NCBI GenBank assembly: GCA_026120035.1 | Contig: JALRME010000037.1 | Location: forward strand, 284,001 to 348,000 | DNA: 64,000 bases | Source of the DNA: Coleophoma eucalyptorum | Taxonomy: Eukaryota; Ascomycota; Leotiomycetes; Helotiales; Dermateaceae | Direction of reading: 5' to 3' | The notes under the pieces: model-generated | The model's input: the letters and a program-made list of their open reading frames with translations, nothing else | Told to the model about the DNA's origin: nothing | The model's database searches: none | Position numbers and translations under genes: made by a program | Shown: piece by piece, positions 54,266-64,000 of the stretch | How positions within the stretch are numbered: the first letter of the stretch is position 1 | Layout of the letters: each line of letters begins with the position of its first letter

Positions 54266-56126
54266 ACGTGCGGGATAAGCGAATGAAACAGACAAGCGAA
54301 TGAAACAGTACTTAGGACTCTACCCTATAAAACTACAAATAACTTTGCAATCAGACCTTCAAATAACTATTCTAATATATCATTTGAATCGTACGAAGCT
54401 ACTTTATTAGCCTGGCAAGTTCGTTTATTATGACCAGTCTTTCCGTATGCTCCACAATGTCGATTATGTAATTCGCTTGGATTTCTTTTTCGTTTATTTT
54501 GACCTTGTTCGGTCGAAATTTAGGTCTGAACTACCTTATTTTCCTCTAATTCTTGGATCTCTTCTAGATTAAGGGTTCCTCCTTGCTGGAGTACCTTTCT
54601 TTTCGTACGACGGCGACGGCTTAGTTCTTTATTTGCGCCTTAAAGTCTTAATAGCTCGGCTTTAACAAGTATAAGTTTATGTCCAATCTTATTTGTACTT
54701 TTTTGTAATCGATCGATAGAGTCCAAAATTGGAGTCGGAGAGCTACTCTGATGTCGTACGATTTTACTCTTGATAAGAGTTACTTGCTTGGCTACTTCTT
54801 TAGTTGTTTGTGGTGTTTTATAGATCTATGAATGAGAGGTTGATGGACGCGAGCTTTCGAGTTCCGGAGTTAATAACTTAATATTAAGCTTCGATAGGAC
54901 CTTCTCTGGGTCGTACGGAACAAGGCCTGCCCCTCTAAAGCCTCCTTGGATATTTGCTTTAGTAAAGGTAACCTTGAATGCCTCTATAAATACTAATATA
55001 AAGGATTCCTTAGAAATATATGAAATTCGGCTACGTATAATATTCTCAATTTGATACCCGTATGACTTCTTTAAAGGCCCAAAACAACCTATATCCAATG
55101 GCTGGAGTAGGTGAGATGAATGAGGAGGTATACAAAGTGTAAGAATAGCATTCATACGAGAGTATTCTTGAAACTTAGCTGATATATGACTTTCGTAGCC
55201 ATCTAGGATAAGTAGACGATATTTCCTAATTGCCTTCGTACGAGTATACTTATCAAAGTGCTCTAGCCATTCTAGAGATAGTTCGTTCGATGTTCAGCTA
55301 TTTTCAGAGATATCGGCCCTCCAGCCAGCTGGGAATTGCTCTCGAGGGAACTAGGAATCTAGGATATTTTTGCCTTTAAAAACGATATATGGGGGAATCG
55401 CCTAGCCCTCTGAATTAACTCCCTGAATAACCGTAACCTATTCTCGATTACTAGGCTGATGTAGCTTTGGTCTAGTCGTACGGTCGGAGCTTATAACAAC
55501 TATCGTGGTTCCAATCTAGCCTATCAAAAACCCAGTCTCGTCAAAGTTATAGATATCCTCGACGCGTATCCTAAATTTCGTAATAAAATTCGCTATAAGC
55601 CTAAACCAAGCCTAAATCTTTATTGGATCTTCGTAGAGTGCTCTCTGGTTATCGTACGAACGCGTTTGGTATGTCTTAAGTCGTGATTGTCGTTTTATAA
55701 AGTTGGTAGCCTATTTCTGTCCGACCGGAGACGCGTCGCGTGCGCGAAGGAGAAGATCCGCCATATCTTTAATACTATGAATTCGAACGGGAAATCCTTG
55801 AGAATCTAGGTTAAGTAACCTCTGAATAATAGTCTCCTCTTCTAGATTCGTAAGCTTTCGTGATTTGACTGTTATATCAGCTTGAGAAGGCTTTCCTTTG
55901 ACGCGACGTGACAAGGTTACATATAAGACCTTATAGATAGCTGTAGTCTTTCGTATACTAAGACTAGGATCATTTTCGAGAGCTTGAAGGGCAAGGATTA
56001 ACTGGTTTTGATTTGAAGATAATACCATAGTTGGTTGTTAAGAAATTCGTAGTATAAGGTAAAGAAGATGATTTTAGTAGAAAGTGTTTCATTCGCTTGT
56101 CTGTTTCATTCGCTTATCCCGCACGT
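54266..56126 (-). mobile_element. Fot1/pogo-type DNA transposon, 1861 bp, decayed (element B)
   Basis: Bounded by a 42-bp perfect inverted repeat (54266-54307 and 56085-56126) with TA on both sides. The minus-strand transposase is in pieces: N-terminal psq-like HTH (LILALQALENDPSLSIRKTT, then LTNLEEETIIQRLLNLDSQG, 55711-56028) and DDE_1 end (IPPHSSHLLQPLDIGCFGPL, 54826-55155) followed by FRGAGLVPYDPEKVLSKL. Stops and shifts separate them. The protein pieces resemble element A, but the DNA is clearly a different family. It lies 120 bp from the 3' end of the beta-lactamase-like gene. Confidence 0.9.
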
Positions 56127-56245
56127 TATATAGATATTCCGACTTTATCTAAAACCCACAACACTATTGCAAACTTATAATGCTGTCGCCACCAACAAGC
56201 GAGGCTAGTAGGTGGAAACTACCGAATACTAAACAATAAGAAAGA

Positions 56246-57745
56246 TCATAATCCCAAGTAGTCGTAAATGGTTTTCTCTAATTGTTCTCGTAGTTTCAAA
56301 ACTCGATCATCTGGATACTATACGTTATTTATGAAGTTGGTGATAAGGACTAATTGCACATACCAAAGAAGGGAAAAATCTGGGTTGCCAGGATACCAGC
56401 AACCCCAGACTCAATATCAAGCCACCAAAAAAGGTTTGCGGTACCACACCAGTGAACTGTATTCTTTTTTCGCCCCGTCCTGTCATTGGCTTCGAGCGTG
56501 AGCATGCCTCCCATCGACCAACCCTGAGGTGGATTACCCGGCTGTGGATACAGCTCTTGTACAGTGTTAGTAAGGAATGGAATAGCATCCTCAAATCCTT
56601 TACGGGCAAAGTCTGGCAAATGAGGGATCTGATTTTGAACCATCAATTTGACCATGTCGCTACCGAGAATCCGTTGCTTGGTTATTGGCGAGACTCCTCC
56701 ACAAAGAACTGCAGCTAGTATTTCTAGATTTGAGAACAATGTTATTAGCGAATACATTGCAACTCAATTACAATAAAAACTATGGATATCAAATATATAA
56801 AAAACGGAGGCAACTTACTAGAGTATTCGATCATGGTCGTAAATCCCCCGCTGCCCCCCATATGCATGATCTCACGTTCGCCCTCAGCTATGACAGGGAT
56901 CGGATGCAATCCTTCATCCAGCGAGCCATCACTTCCACGATTATGCATCGCCACTAATCGTGGCAGTTTCTCTTTGGGGACATAAAAACTGAAATCTTTG
57001 ATATTGATTGGTTCGAGAATATTTTCTCGAAAATATACCTCGAGAGTTTTATTTGTCACACGCTCAATGAAGATGCCGACAATATCCGTATTTATCTAGT
57101 TTGAGAAATTTTATGATCAGTTTCATTACACCATATTCTTAACAGAGAGATAGAGATGACGTACGCCGTACTCCCAGCTTGTCCCAGGTTCAAAAAGAAT
57201 AGGGTCTGCCAGGTGAGCTTTAGCCGTCAGGGGCAGAGGGGTATCAGAGTCTCTCAAGGTCGTATTGAAGAAATGATACCCATATCCTGCGGTATGCGAT
57301 AGGAGCATTCGCAGTGTGATATCATTCTTTCTCACGTCTCCTGGTTTGCCTCTGGAGTTAATAACTCGAGTATGGCTCAGTTCTGGCAGGTACTCTTTGA
57401 CCTGTTGAAAGTGCGTTAGTACATTCATGCCTGAAGGTAGCCATACCTTGAGGACGGCATGAGACTGAAATCACGAACTTGCTCCGGGTCATCTAAGTGT
57501 AACTTGCCCTGCTCAACCAGTTGCAATGCAGCAATAGCCGTGACCAACTTCGTACAGCTTGCGATGTAGAATATAGTATCCAATGTCATCGGGACCTTCT
57601 CCTTCAGTCCCCTAACACCGGATACATTTGCTGCAATCTGAGTGCCAGTCCGATCAATGGCTACAAAAACAGCTCCAGGTATCCCGTACCTGGAATCGCT
57701 GGTTGCTTCGTCTAGGAGAGATTGGATTTTCTGATCTAGGCCCAT
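56246..57745 (-). CDS. Class C beta-lactamase-like serine hydrolase, 401 aa
   Basis: Serine hydrolase of the beta-lactamase/transesterase (PF00144-type) family, which in fungi includes esterases and LovD-like acyltransferases. Five exons in transcript order: 57745-57479, 57401-57165, 57095-56819, 56723-56364, 56310-56246 (1206 nt, in phase). The nucleophile motif SCTK (SxxK) is at residues 63-66 after LDTIFYIA, then GKLHLDDPEQ, LRMLLSHTAGYGYHF, the WEYGINTDIVGIFIERV stretch with the catalytic Tyr, and a C-terminal MHMGGSGGF (H-x-G-like). Intron 1 uses a weak GTTCGT donor but has a perfect TACTAAC branch site and gives DDPEQ-VKEYLPEL. No signal peptide, so cytosolic. It could join or remove an acyl group in a biosynthetic pathway. 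Confidence 0.87.
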
Positions 57746-58946
57746 TTTAAGCCGTTATTTAGTAGTTTTCGAGTATGCGAGAACAGGTCGTCTAACTTGA
57801 TTTAAAGGTTGCCCTTCATTGCGAATGATGACCTTTTATACACTATGATAGTTTATGAGCCTGACCTTTCTGTATGAGGTGTGAATAGATCGGCTGTTTC
57901 GCCGTAAAAAGCCGCATATCATGAAAGAGCTATTACTGCCGACTTCCCCTTACTCAACCAGCACGTTGACCGCATTTTCCCGGTGGCGCTTACCCGGAGC
58001 ACAACGAATGGCTCGTACGACCCGCATGCTGTATTCAGGGAATATAGAGTGATCTTACATGGGAAATAAGAGACCGACTAGATTCCTGCGCTAAGGACTT
58101 CTTCAGTAAATGACATGCTGAGGTGGGGTTGCTAAGAATGTCAGTCTGTAGGCAGTGGTGCTAGGCATGAATCTAGAGATATTATGAGTGTATTGCTGGA
58201 ATCGGCGCGGAGGTTGGCATTTTCCTGAGCTTCAAATCCCATTTTCAACAACGGCATCGCGGATTTACAAGCCCGGCTTTTTTTCATGACAAATAGTCAG
58301 TCGACTGCGGTACAAGGCGCATACAGTATTCCGGAGACAATAGTAGGGACAGCCAGACCGTACTGTACTATAGACTTATATGCGCCGCAATACCCGCAAT
58401 GCCCGTAAAAACCGCGAAACCCTGTTGAACCCGCACTTTGGTATCTATTATCAGGAACACTTGGCGCTCACCAAAAAGAGCAACAGCGTCGCAGATGAGA
58501 CCATCGAAGAACACGAGAGCAAAAACATGAAACGAAAGGTCTTTACTCCCGACTCGATTTTCACAAACTCTAACAGGTGCATGTGCCTAAGACAATTTTC
58601 TACTCATCTCCATATACCTTTGGGAAGCCAGGCGGCGTGAGCTGAGAAAGTGTTCGATCTCACTGATGAGAATTACGAAGGAGGGTTATACTTAGGTTGG
58701 CTTGAGGTGTGTGTTGTGGTTGCGAAGTTAAATCTACTTACTCTGTTCTAACACGATTTAGCCAATATATTACTGAACACAAACAGAAAGAAATATTAAG
58801 AAGGCCGTTTTATGATAGATATATATTGATAATATCTAAGTTGATAGTGATGACAACTTTTATATGTCATCATGGTAATAAGCATGTTGTCTCCAGTCCC
58901 CAAAGAACAACCTTCGGCTATCTTGAGTCATACCATGCTATGTCCT
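57746..58946. other. Intergenic, 1.2 kb
   Basis: Promoter of the beta-lactamase-like gene and 3' flank of the tautomerase gene. A frame at 58380-58640 (+) is not recognised. Nothing else. Confidence 0.45.
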
Positions 58947-59738
58947 CTACTGAATTAGCTTCTGTAAATCCGATCTCTCTTGGACCTCCTTCAACATCTC
59001 TCGAAACTCGTCGTCGTCATGGACGTCCACCTGCTCTTTGAAAAATGCCATATTGTCTTTAAACCACGTGCCTTCATCGCCAGGCTATTGCGTTGATAGG
59101 TCAGCTATGGTTCCTGCTCTTAGCCACATAATGCAGAATTGAGGGGAAATTCAGATCAGATAAATATTGGAGTTCTCAGTAGGCAAGGATAGATTTTGTA
59201 AAACGTAGATAAAACTCACGCCAGGAATGACAACTTCATTCTCTACCGCAGCTACCATAGGGTGGAAGACTATGGCATGCAGCTTCTTATGGCGTCTTTC
59301 CTCCTTCTCGGTGAGATTACCGAGCTGAACAGTGATGCTGGGGTCATTGACGACTTTATACCAATTTTCCTGGATCTTGACACCCATCTCGTCAAACTTT
59401 TCTTTCGTTCGTGTAGGTCCAGTGCGCACCATGGCCAGGATACGGTTTGGGGAGTTTGGCTTGCGTGGTTTCCCAGCCACATAGAAGTCACCATCTAGCT
59501 CAGGTTGAGTAAATCGTACGTTGACAAACAGGGTAGGCGTTAGGAACGTAGTCGCGTGCAAATTAGTAATGAACTCAGCGAGAGCATCTTTCTGTGGGCG
59601 ACTCAGGGGGAGAGAATGGCAAATCTATACCGTGACATGATTAGCTCAGTACACCTTGATGTCTTTTATAGTACCCTGTGAGAGAAGTAGACTATATAGG
59701 CAAGGGTTCTGGTTTGAACTCACTTCGTACAGTGGCAT
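58947..59738 (-). CDS. Tautomerase (cis-CaaD-like, Tautomerase_3), 185 aa
   Basis: Protein of the tautomerase superfamily with an N-terminal catalytic proline, acting on enol/keto substrates or haloacrylates. Exons in transcript order 59738-59724 (only MPLYE), 59624-59220, 59084-58947; 558 nt in phase. The five-residue first exon supplies Met-Pro, so the catalytic Pro1 is coded separately from the rest. Then CHSLPLSRPQKDALAEFITN, LFVNVRFTQPELDGDFYVAG with a catalytic-type Arg, RILAMVRTGPTRTKEKFDEM, and after the second intron PGDEGTWFKDN with an acidic tail. Length and order match fungal cis-CaaD-like proteins. Confidence 0.88.
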
Positions 59739-60819
59739 AGTGAAATTGTTCTTCCTGATCTTGAAAGAAAGAAATGTTGAATCGAGTTTATACGAGATGT
59801 GTTCATTCTGTCACCACAATTTATAAGAGTTTCTTCCCCTCTTCAAAAAGTCTAATATCACTCGACTACCGAGGTAGTAGAGATGAAATAGCCTCGATAC
59901 TCCGAGGAATATCTAATCACACAGCACATTCACAGCCCAAGCTAATTTATGACGTGAGCAGGGTATTCAAGACCGCCTACAAGCTGCTCTGTAGAGCCTG
60001 AATATCATTGGGTCAAGTAGCAAGTGCGCATGGTGTTCGTTCAAGTGGGTTAATCCCAGCTCAGTTGACACATTTATTGTCTCGAAGTATATGTTAAGTC
60101 TTTCAGTGGTTAACTAAACCCTGCTTTCCTTTGTGGAGTTTCCCTCCAAATTGGCCTTTCATCAAATTTTTATGGCGTTTTTAGTTTGGTAGACTTTTTA
60201 AATCTATTAAATACGAAATTTCGGCCTTATATTACCATAATTATATAGAGAGATATGTATTACAAGTATGTAACAAATAATGATATGCAAGGCTGCAATA
60301 TACAAAACAACTTTAGAGGTCTCTTGCCATTAATCATTGACGTAGTAGAAACATCTAAGCTGCTATACCTAGTATTTATACCAAGTTTGATGAAGCTTTA
60401 ATATTACCTACCAGACGTTTGGTAAATGACTGATTACTCGTCAGGATCTGTTTCTCTCAGACCTGCAGTGCTTCCTTCAACACTGACGCCATACCGCTAT
60501 TTACTTCATACATAAGATCTATGATTTGTACTCTGTGTCAGTTAGCATGGCCGGTCAATCATGCGATTGCAGTGCTTTAAACACAACTTGTAGTAAATTC
60601 GAGATCAACAATCTAACTGAGGCTTAGAGGATGACGACCGACCTTGTAAATATTTGGAACAAAAAATAGGCACTTGAGTCTAGAAGTTTTGACAACTTAA
60701 TTCTGCATGCCTACAAAGGTATAGGAGTTTCAAAAATAGTAGAGGAATACTTTTGACCTCTCGTCATACATCTGACTTTTGTTGGTTCCATAGCAGATAA
60801 TAATGATAAGGTATATTTA
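59739..60819. other. Intergenic, 1.08 kb
   Basis: AT-rich; no gene recognised. A short frame at 59774-60001 (+) has no family features. Confidence 0.5.
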
Positions 60820-62730
60820 TTACAAACCACTTGAATATATAGCTTCTCTAGCCTCAATCAACTTAAGATACACCTCTAAGTAGATGAAATATTAGCTGAA
60901 TGCAAATCAAAGGGACCACAAAACTTACCACCAAGCTTCCAACGTCTGCTAGACAAGGTTAATAGAGATTTAATTTCCTGGAGTCCTTGAAGAGGTTCCC
61001 CACTTGAATTTTTGCTAGCCATTTCCAAATAGGCAACGGCGGTATGGTAAGCAGCATGAAAAGCTAATGGACTAAACTCTTCATTATGCGGTTGGCTCGA
61101 TTCGGATGTCACTCGTTGGCTAAGTTGCATCATATCAGATGCGATCCCGCAACGTATAATTTCGCTTTCTTGAGCATCATTAATTTTCCCGATATTCCTC
61201 TCATGCCGTTGTTTGTGAAGTATAAGCAAGATGCGGGCGCTAGAGGGTAATAAATATCAAGATAGCAAGTCAAACTATCACGAGGAGCAAGAGACACTTA
61301 CCTGTGGCAGAATACAGTCGGCGTGCAGACTTCAAAACCTCTGCTCAACCCCTCCTCACGTGCTACAATTGTCAGGGCAGTCAAAGCCCGATCAAGAATT
61401 ATAGCTTCTTCGCTAGTGTGGAGTGCGGAATTTTCTATATCCCCGAGAAGACGAATTACTTGACCTAGCAGGCTTGTAGCCATAGCCGTAAGCGCAAACC
61501 TAGACATAAGCGGAGTTGGTGACGTCGAAATGGTTGCGACGTTGTCATCATTTAGTATCTACCACAGGTGACGTTAGAAGCAGCTCCTAAATATTGAATC
61601 GCAGATATTTGATACATACACCTCGATCCCATGAGACATCGTCAATAGGTAACTTTGTATCGTTACTTGGGTCTTCTGTTGACAATGAAGGAATTTGGCA
61701 ACCGAGATTCAAAAAGCTGTGAAAGTCGTTTGTTAACATGTGGGGATTCTTCCGGACAAATTCAGCTAAGCGGTATCTTAAGACGAGATCTAGCAAGCAT
61801 CTCATCACAGATTTCTCCACGCTTCAAAGGTCAATCATGATTCGGAGAGACTTACCGATCCAACATCACAACCGCCCACAAAGCTCTAGCTCTTTCCTCC
61901 GTTTCTATCCAATGATATGTCTGCCTCTGAGAATTTGACGCTTTTAAATTAATTCCAAGAGCGACGGCATATCTTGCACAAACGCCAATTGACAGGTATG
62001 CTGATGGATATATTGCATGTCCAAACTCATATATGCATAGCAAAATCCAAGCTTGGAGAATGCGAATTGAGAACACCCCCGCTATCTCTGCTTCCAGGAG
62101 CGAATCCTTGATTGTAATATATGCGTTGCTATGCACATTTTCATCATTGGGAACGCTGCAGACAAGCTTTATACAAGCAAAAAGGAGGGTGATATCTGTA
62201 CCACGAGGCGCGAAGGGACTTAAAAGACGCTCGTTGAATGCCTTTTTCGAAAGAAAGGGGATCCAAGGGTGAATTGTACAAAAATAGACTTTTGCTTGTT
62301 CTCGGATATCTTCTGTCAAAGCTTCCAGTTTTGGGCGTATGGTAGTGATGACTCTAGGAATCTCAGCAATAGTACGTTGATACAGCTCAAAATCGAGGAA
62401 GTAGGTAGGCGGGAACGCGGACGCTATACGACTACGCTCTGGCTCTGATGGCCTAATCGATATGTCGCATAGTGCCGCCGAAGGCGGAGAGTGTGCAGGG
62501 TGTTCCAAGATTGAATGGGTGCCCCGAATATCTGGGTATTGGCATTTGCAGCGGCTCCTACTTTCTCCTTAATAATGCTCTACCTAGTATTTGCGACACT
62601 CTATATTGAGGATATCTGCTTACCGGGAGCACGCGTGGCACTTTGGTAAAGCTTTGTCACATTTTCGTTTCAACAGCTTGCAACGCCTGCAGACACGAGG
62701 GGAATAGCCGGTGGAATAATCAAAGTCCAT
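60820..62730 (-). CDS. Zn2Cys6 / fungal_trans transcription factor, 509 aa
   Basis: Nuclear regulator. Six exons in transcript order: 62730-62624, 62557-61856, 61716-61620, 61558-61302, 61239-60929, 60875-60820 (1530 nt in phase). The zinc cluster is split by intron 1: CRRCKLLKRKCDKALPKCHA plus CSRSRCKCQY gives ligands at 14, 17, 24, 31, 34 and 41; Cys39 is an extra. The middle-homology (fungal_trans) domain covers about 75-330: VYFCTIHPWIPFLSKKAFNE, YEFGHAIYPSAYLSIGVCAR and YHWIETEERARALWAVVMLDR, followed by FLNLGC and LPIDDVSWDRG. The C-terminus SRRWKLGEVYLKLIEAREAI matches family members. Intron 3 needs the GTATGT donor at 61619. Probably controls neighbouring minus-strand metabolic genes. 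Confidence 0.9.
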
Positions 62731-62812
62731 GTTACTCAAATGCACCGGTAGATAGTGTAGCTAGATGAATAGCAAAGAGGGATGGTTCCCAGGAGGCTCC
62801 AACCGTCTTTGG

Positions 62813-62904
62813 ACGGCCGTGGGAATGAAGCGTGCCGCACCTTAAGTAAATCACTTCGGACGGCCGTTTGCCCGCCTCGGGTAAATAGTGCGGAGTAACG
62901 GCCG
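62813..62904. promoter_or_regulatory. Three ACGGCCG palindromes upstream of the Zn2Cys6 gene
   Basis: GGACGGCCGT occurs at 62811-62820 and again at 62858-62867, and AACGGCCGC at 62897-62905. The core CGG-CCG is an inverted pair of the CGG half-sites that zinc-cluster dimers bind, with zero spacing. They lie 80-175 bp before the ATG of the regulator, so autoregulation is the simple reading. Confidence 0.55.
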
Positions 62905-62905
62905 C

Positions 62906-64000
62906 TCTCTCGGCTTTATCCGTATCAACCCGTACAAAGCCGTATAATCTGATGATAATAGTGGGCTTTAACAACACTTCTAATTTCGACTGCCATGGGG
63001 TGACTTTCAACGTCGCACTAGCCCAGGGTATGTCTTGGTAACCCCAATTTAGCTACAAATCATACGAATTGAAGCTATTCACCATCTAGAATCGTTTCCT
63101 AAATATACCTAAGGGTATATAAGGTGAAGGAGGTGATCCAGGGTCTCAGAGGCCTATATGCCACCTCTTTACGGACTGAAGGCACATAGCTTACCCCTCT
63201 TTCTTAGCCTCCATTTCCACTTTTTATTAGCCTCCCATCTAACGCCTCTCCGAAGGCCCCCTATAGTATCTAAAGGCTATATTCCCACAGACGAAATATT
63301 CGATCTTATTGTGAAAAACACTAATAAATATACTTTGTTTGTCCTTAGGCTATAGTAACCTACAAAGAGCTTACCCGAATGTAATAGAACTCATTTTAGG
63401 ATCCAAATTTAGCCTAACAAAGATCTCGAATAGCTTTAGGTAGGATTCTATATCCAGTATGGAATATAAGCCAACTATCTTAGCATTAGGTAACATTAAG
63501 CAAAGAGATCAACTCAGACTTACGGGTGGAATATTTCTTGTGCCTCGCCTATGAAATCTCGAGGTATTATAGGCGGTTTTATAAATCATAGATTTAATGA
63601 ATCCTCGTATTAGAAGAAACAACCTTGATACATATATACGCGAATGGTCAGATGCTATTGACATATTACTACCAGTACCCCTAGACACGGTCTAACACTC
63701 ACCGTTAGATCCCTAGTAAGCAAGCAGCTATTTCAAACCACTTGAATTGATAGACTACGGTTCTTTCTACTATCGTGAAATCTTACAGTTCGAAGCAAGC
63801 CAAGCTGTAACGCAGCCTTTTAGCCACTTGGATTTTCTGTATTGAGGCCCAACTAGAAACGATAATTTATACTACAGTAAGTTTTTGTAGCATATAATTA
63901 TTGTTGGAATACCTCTCATTTCAGCTGTATCAATAACAGTCAAAATGCGTGAGGTAAAATGTGTATATTTTTCTCTGTTCTAAGTGAGTGTGATGGAGGT
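62906..64000. other. Intergenic, right edge, with repeat relics
   Basis: Contains a diverged repeat copy at 63909-64000 (partner at 50110-50192). Between 63050 and 63900 the sequence is TA-rich with many TATA/CTA words, like RIP-degraded repeat DNA. No gene seen. Confidence 0.45.

Overview
The window reads as chromosomal DNA of a filamentous ascomycete (Pezizomycotina). Genes are split by short introns (about 45-140 nt) with GT-AG or GC-AG borders and CTAAC/CTAAT-like branch sites. Fungus-specific families are present (two Zn2Cys6 regulators, a HET-domain protein, an NB-ARC remnant), and the transposon copies carry in-frame stops of the C-to-T type expected from repeat-induced point mutation (RIP). 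The class Leotiomycetes is a guess only. Gene models were spliced by hand; wherever I give exon borders, the phases were checked so that the joined frame stays open.

Region 1 (1.2-23.4 kb) is dense in small-molecule enzymes: dienelactone hydrolase, secreted six-bladed propeller protein, AflR-type Zn2Cys6 regulator, short-chain dehydrogenase, epoxide-hydrolase-like alpha/beta hydrolase, GFA/CENP-V protein, MFS transporter, extended SDR epimerase, ABM-type small monooxygenase, PRISE-type reductase and a trans-enoyl-reductase-like MDR enzyme. It looks like the tailoring, transport and regulatory part of a secondary-metabolite or aromatic-catabolism locus, but no PKS, NRPS, terpene synthase or other core enzyme is in the window. 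Inside it, at 18.34-18.47 kb, lies a complete tRNA-Asn(GTT) cloverleaf split between D-arm and anticodon arm by a 54-nt insert with the borders and branch-like site of a spliceosomal intron. This is the most unusual object in the window.

Region 2 (24.2-26.3 kb) holds broken genes: a GNAT fragment ended by a TAG, and an amidase lacking its catalytic middle.

Region 3 (26.4-42.8 kb) has genes of the self/non-self or signalling type: a 929-aa HET-domain protein divergent from a TLC-domain membrane protein, a GNAT acetyltransferase, a Tc1/mariner relic, a vWA-domain protein with C-terminal membrane segments, and an NB-ARC (NLR) pseudogene.

Region 4 (43-56 kb) is a transposon-rich decay zone: two Fot1/pogo-type elements (1858 and 1861 bp, TA target duplications, 48- and 42-bp inverted repeats with the same internal duplicated 14-mer layout), a dipeptidyl-peptidase III (M49) pseudogene, a small gene with an in-frame TGA, a probable solo LTR and an intact NmrA-like reductase.

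Region 5 (56-63 kb) returns to metabolic genes, all on the minus strand: a class C beta-lactamase-like serine hydrolase, a cis-CaaD-like tautomerase and a Zn2Cys6/fungal_trans regulator whose upstream region carries three ACGGCCG palindromes.
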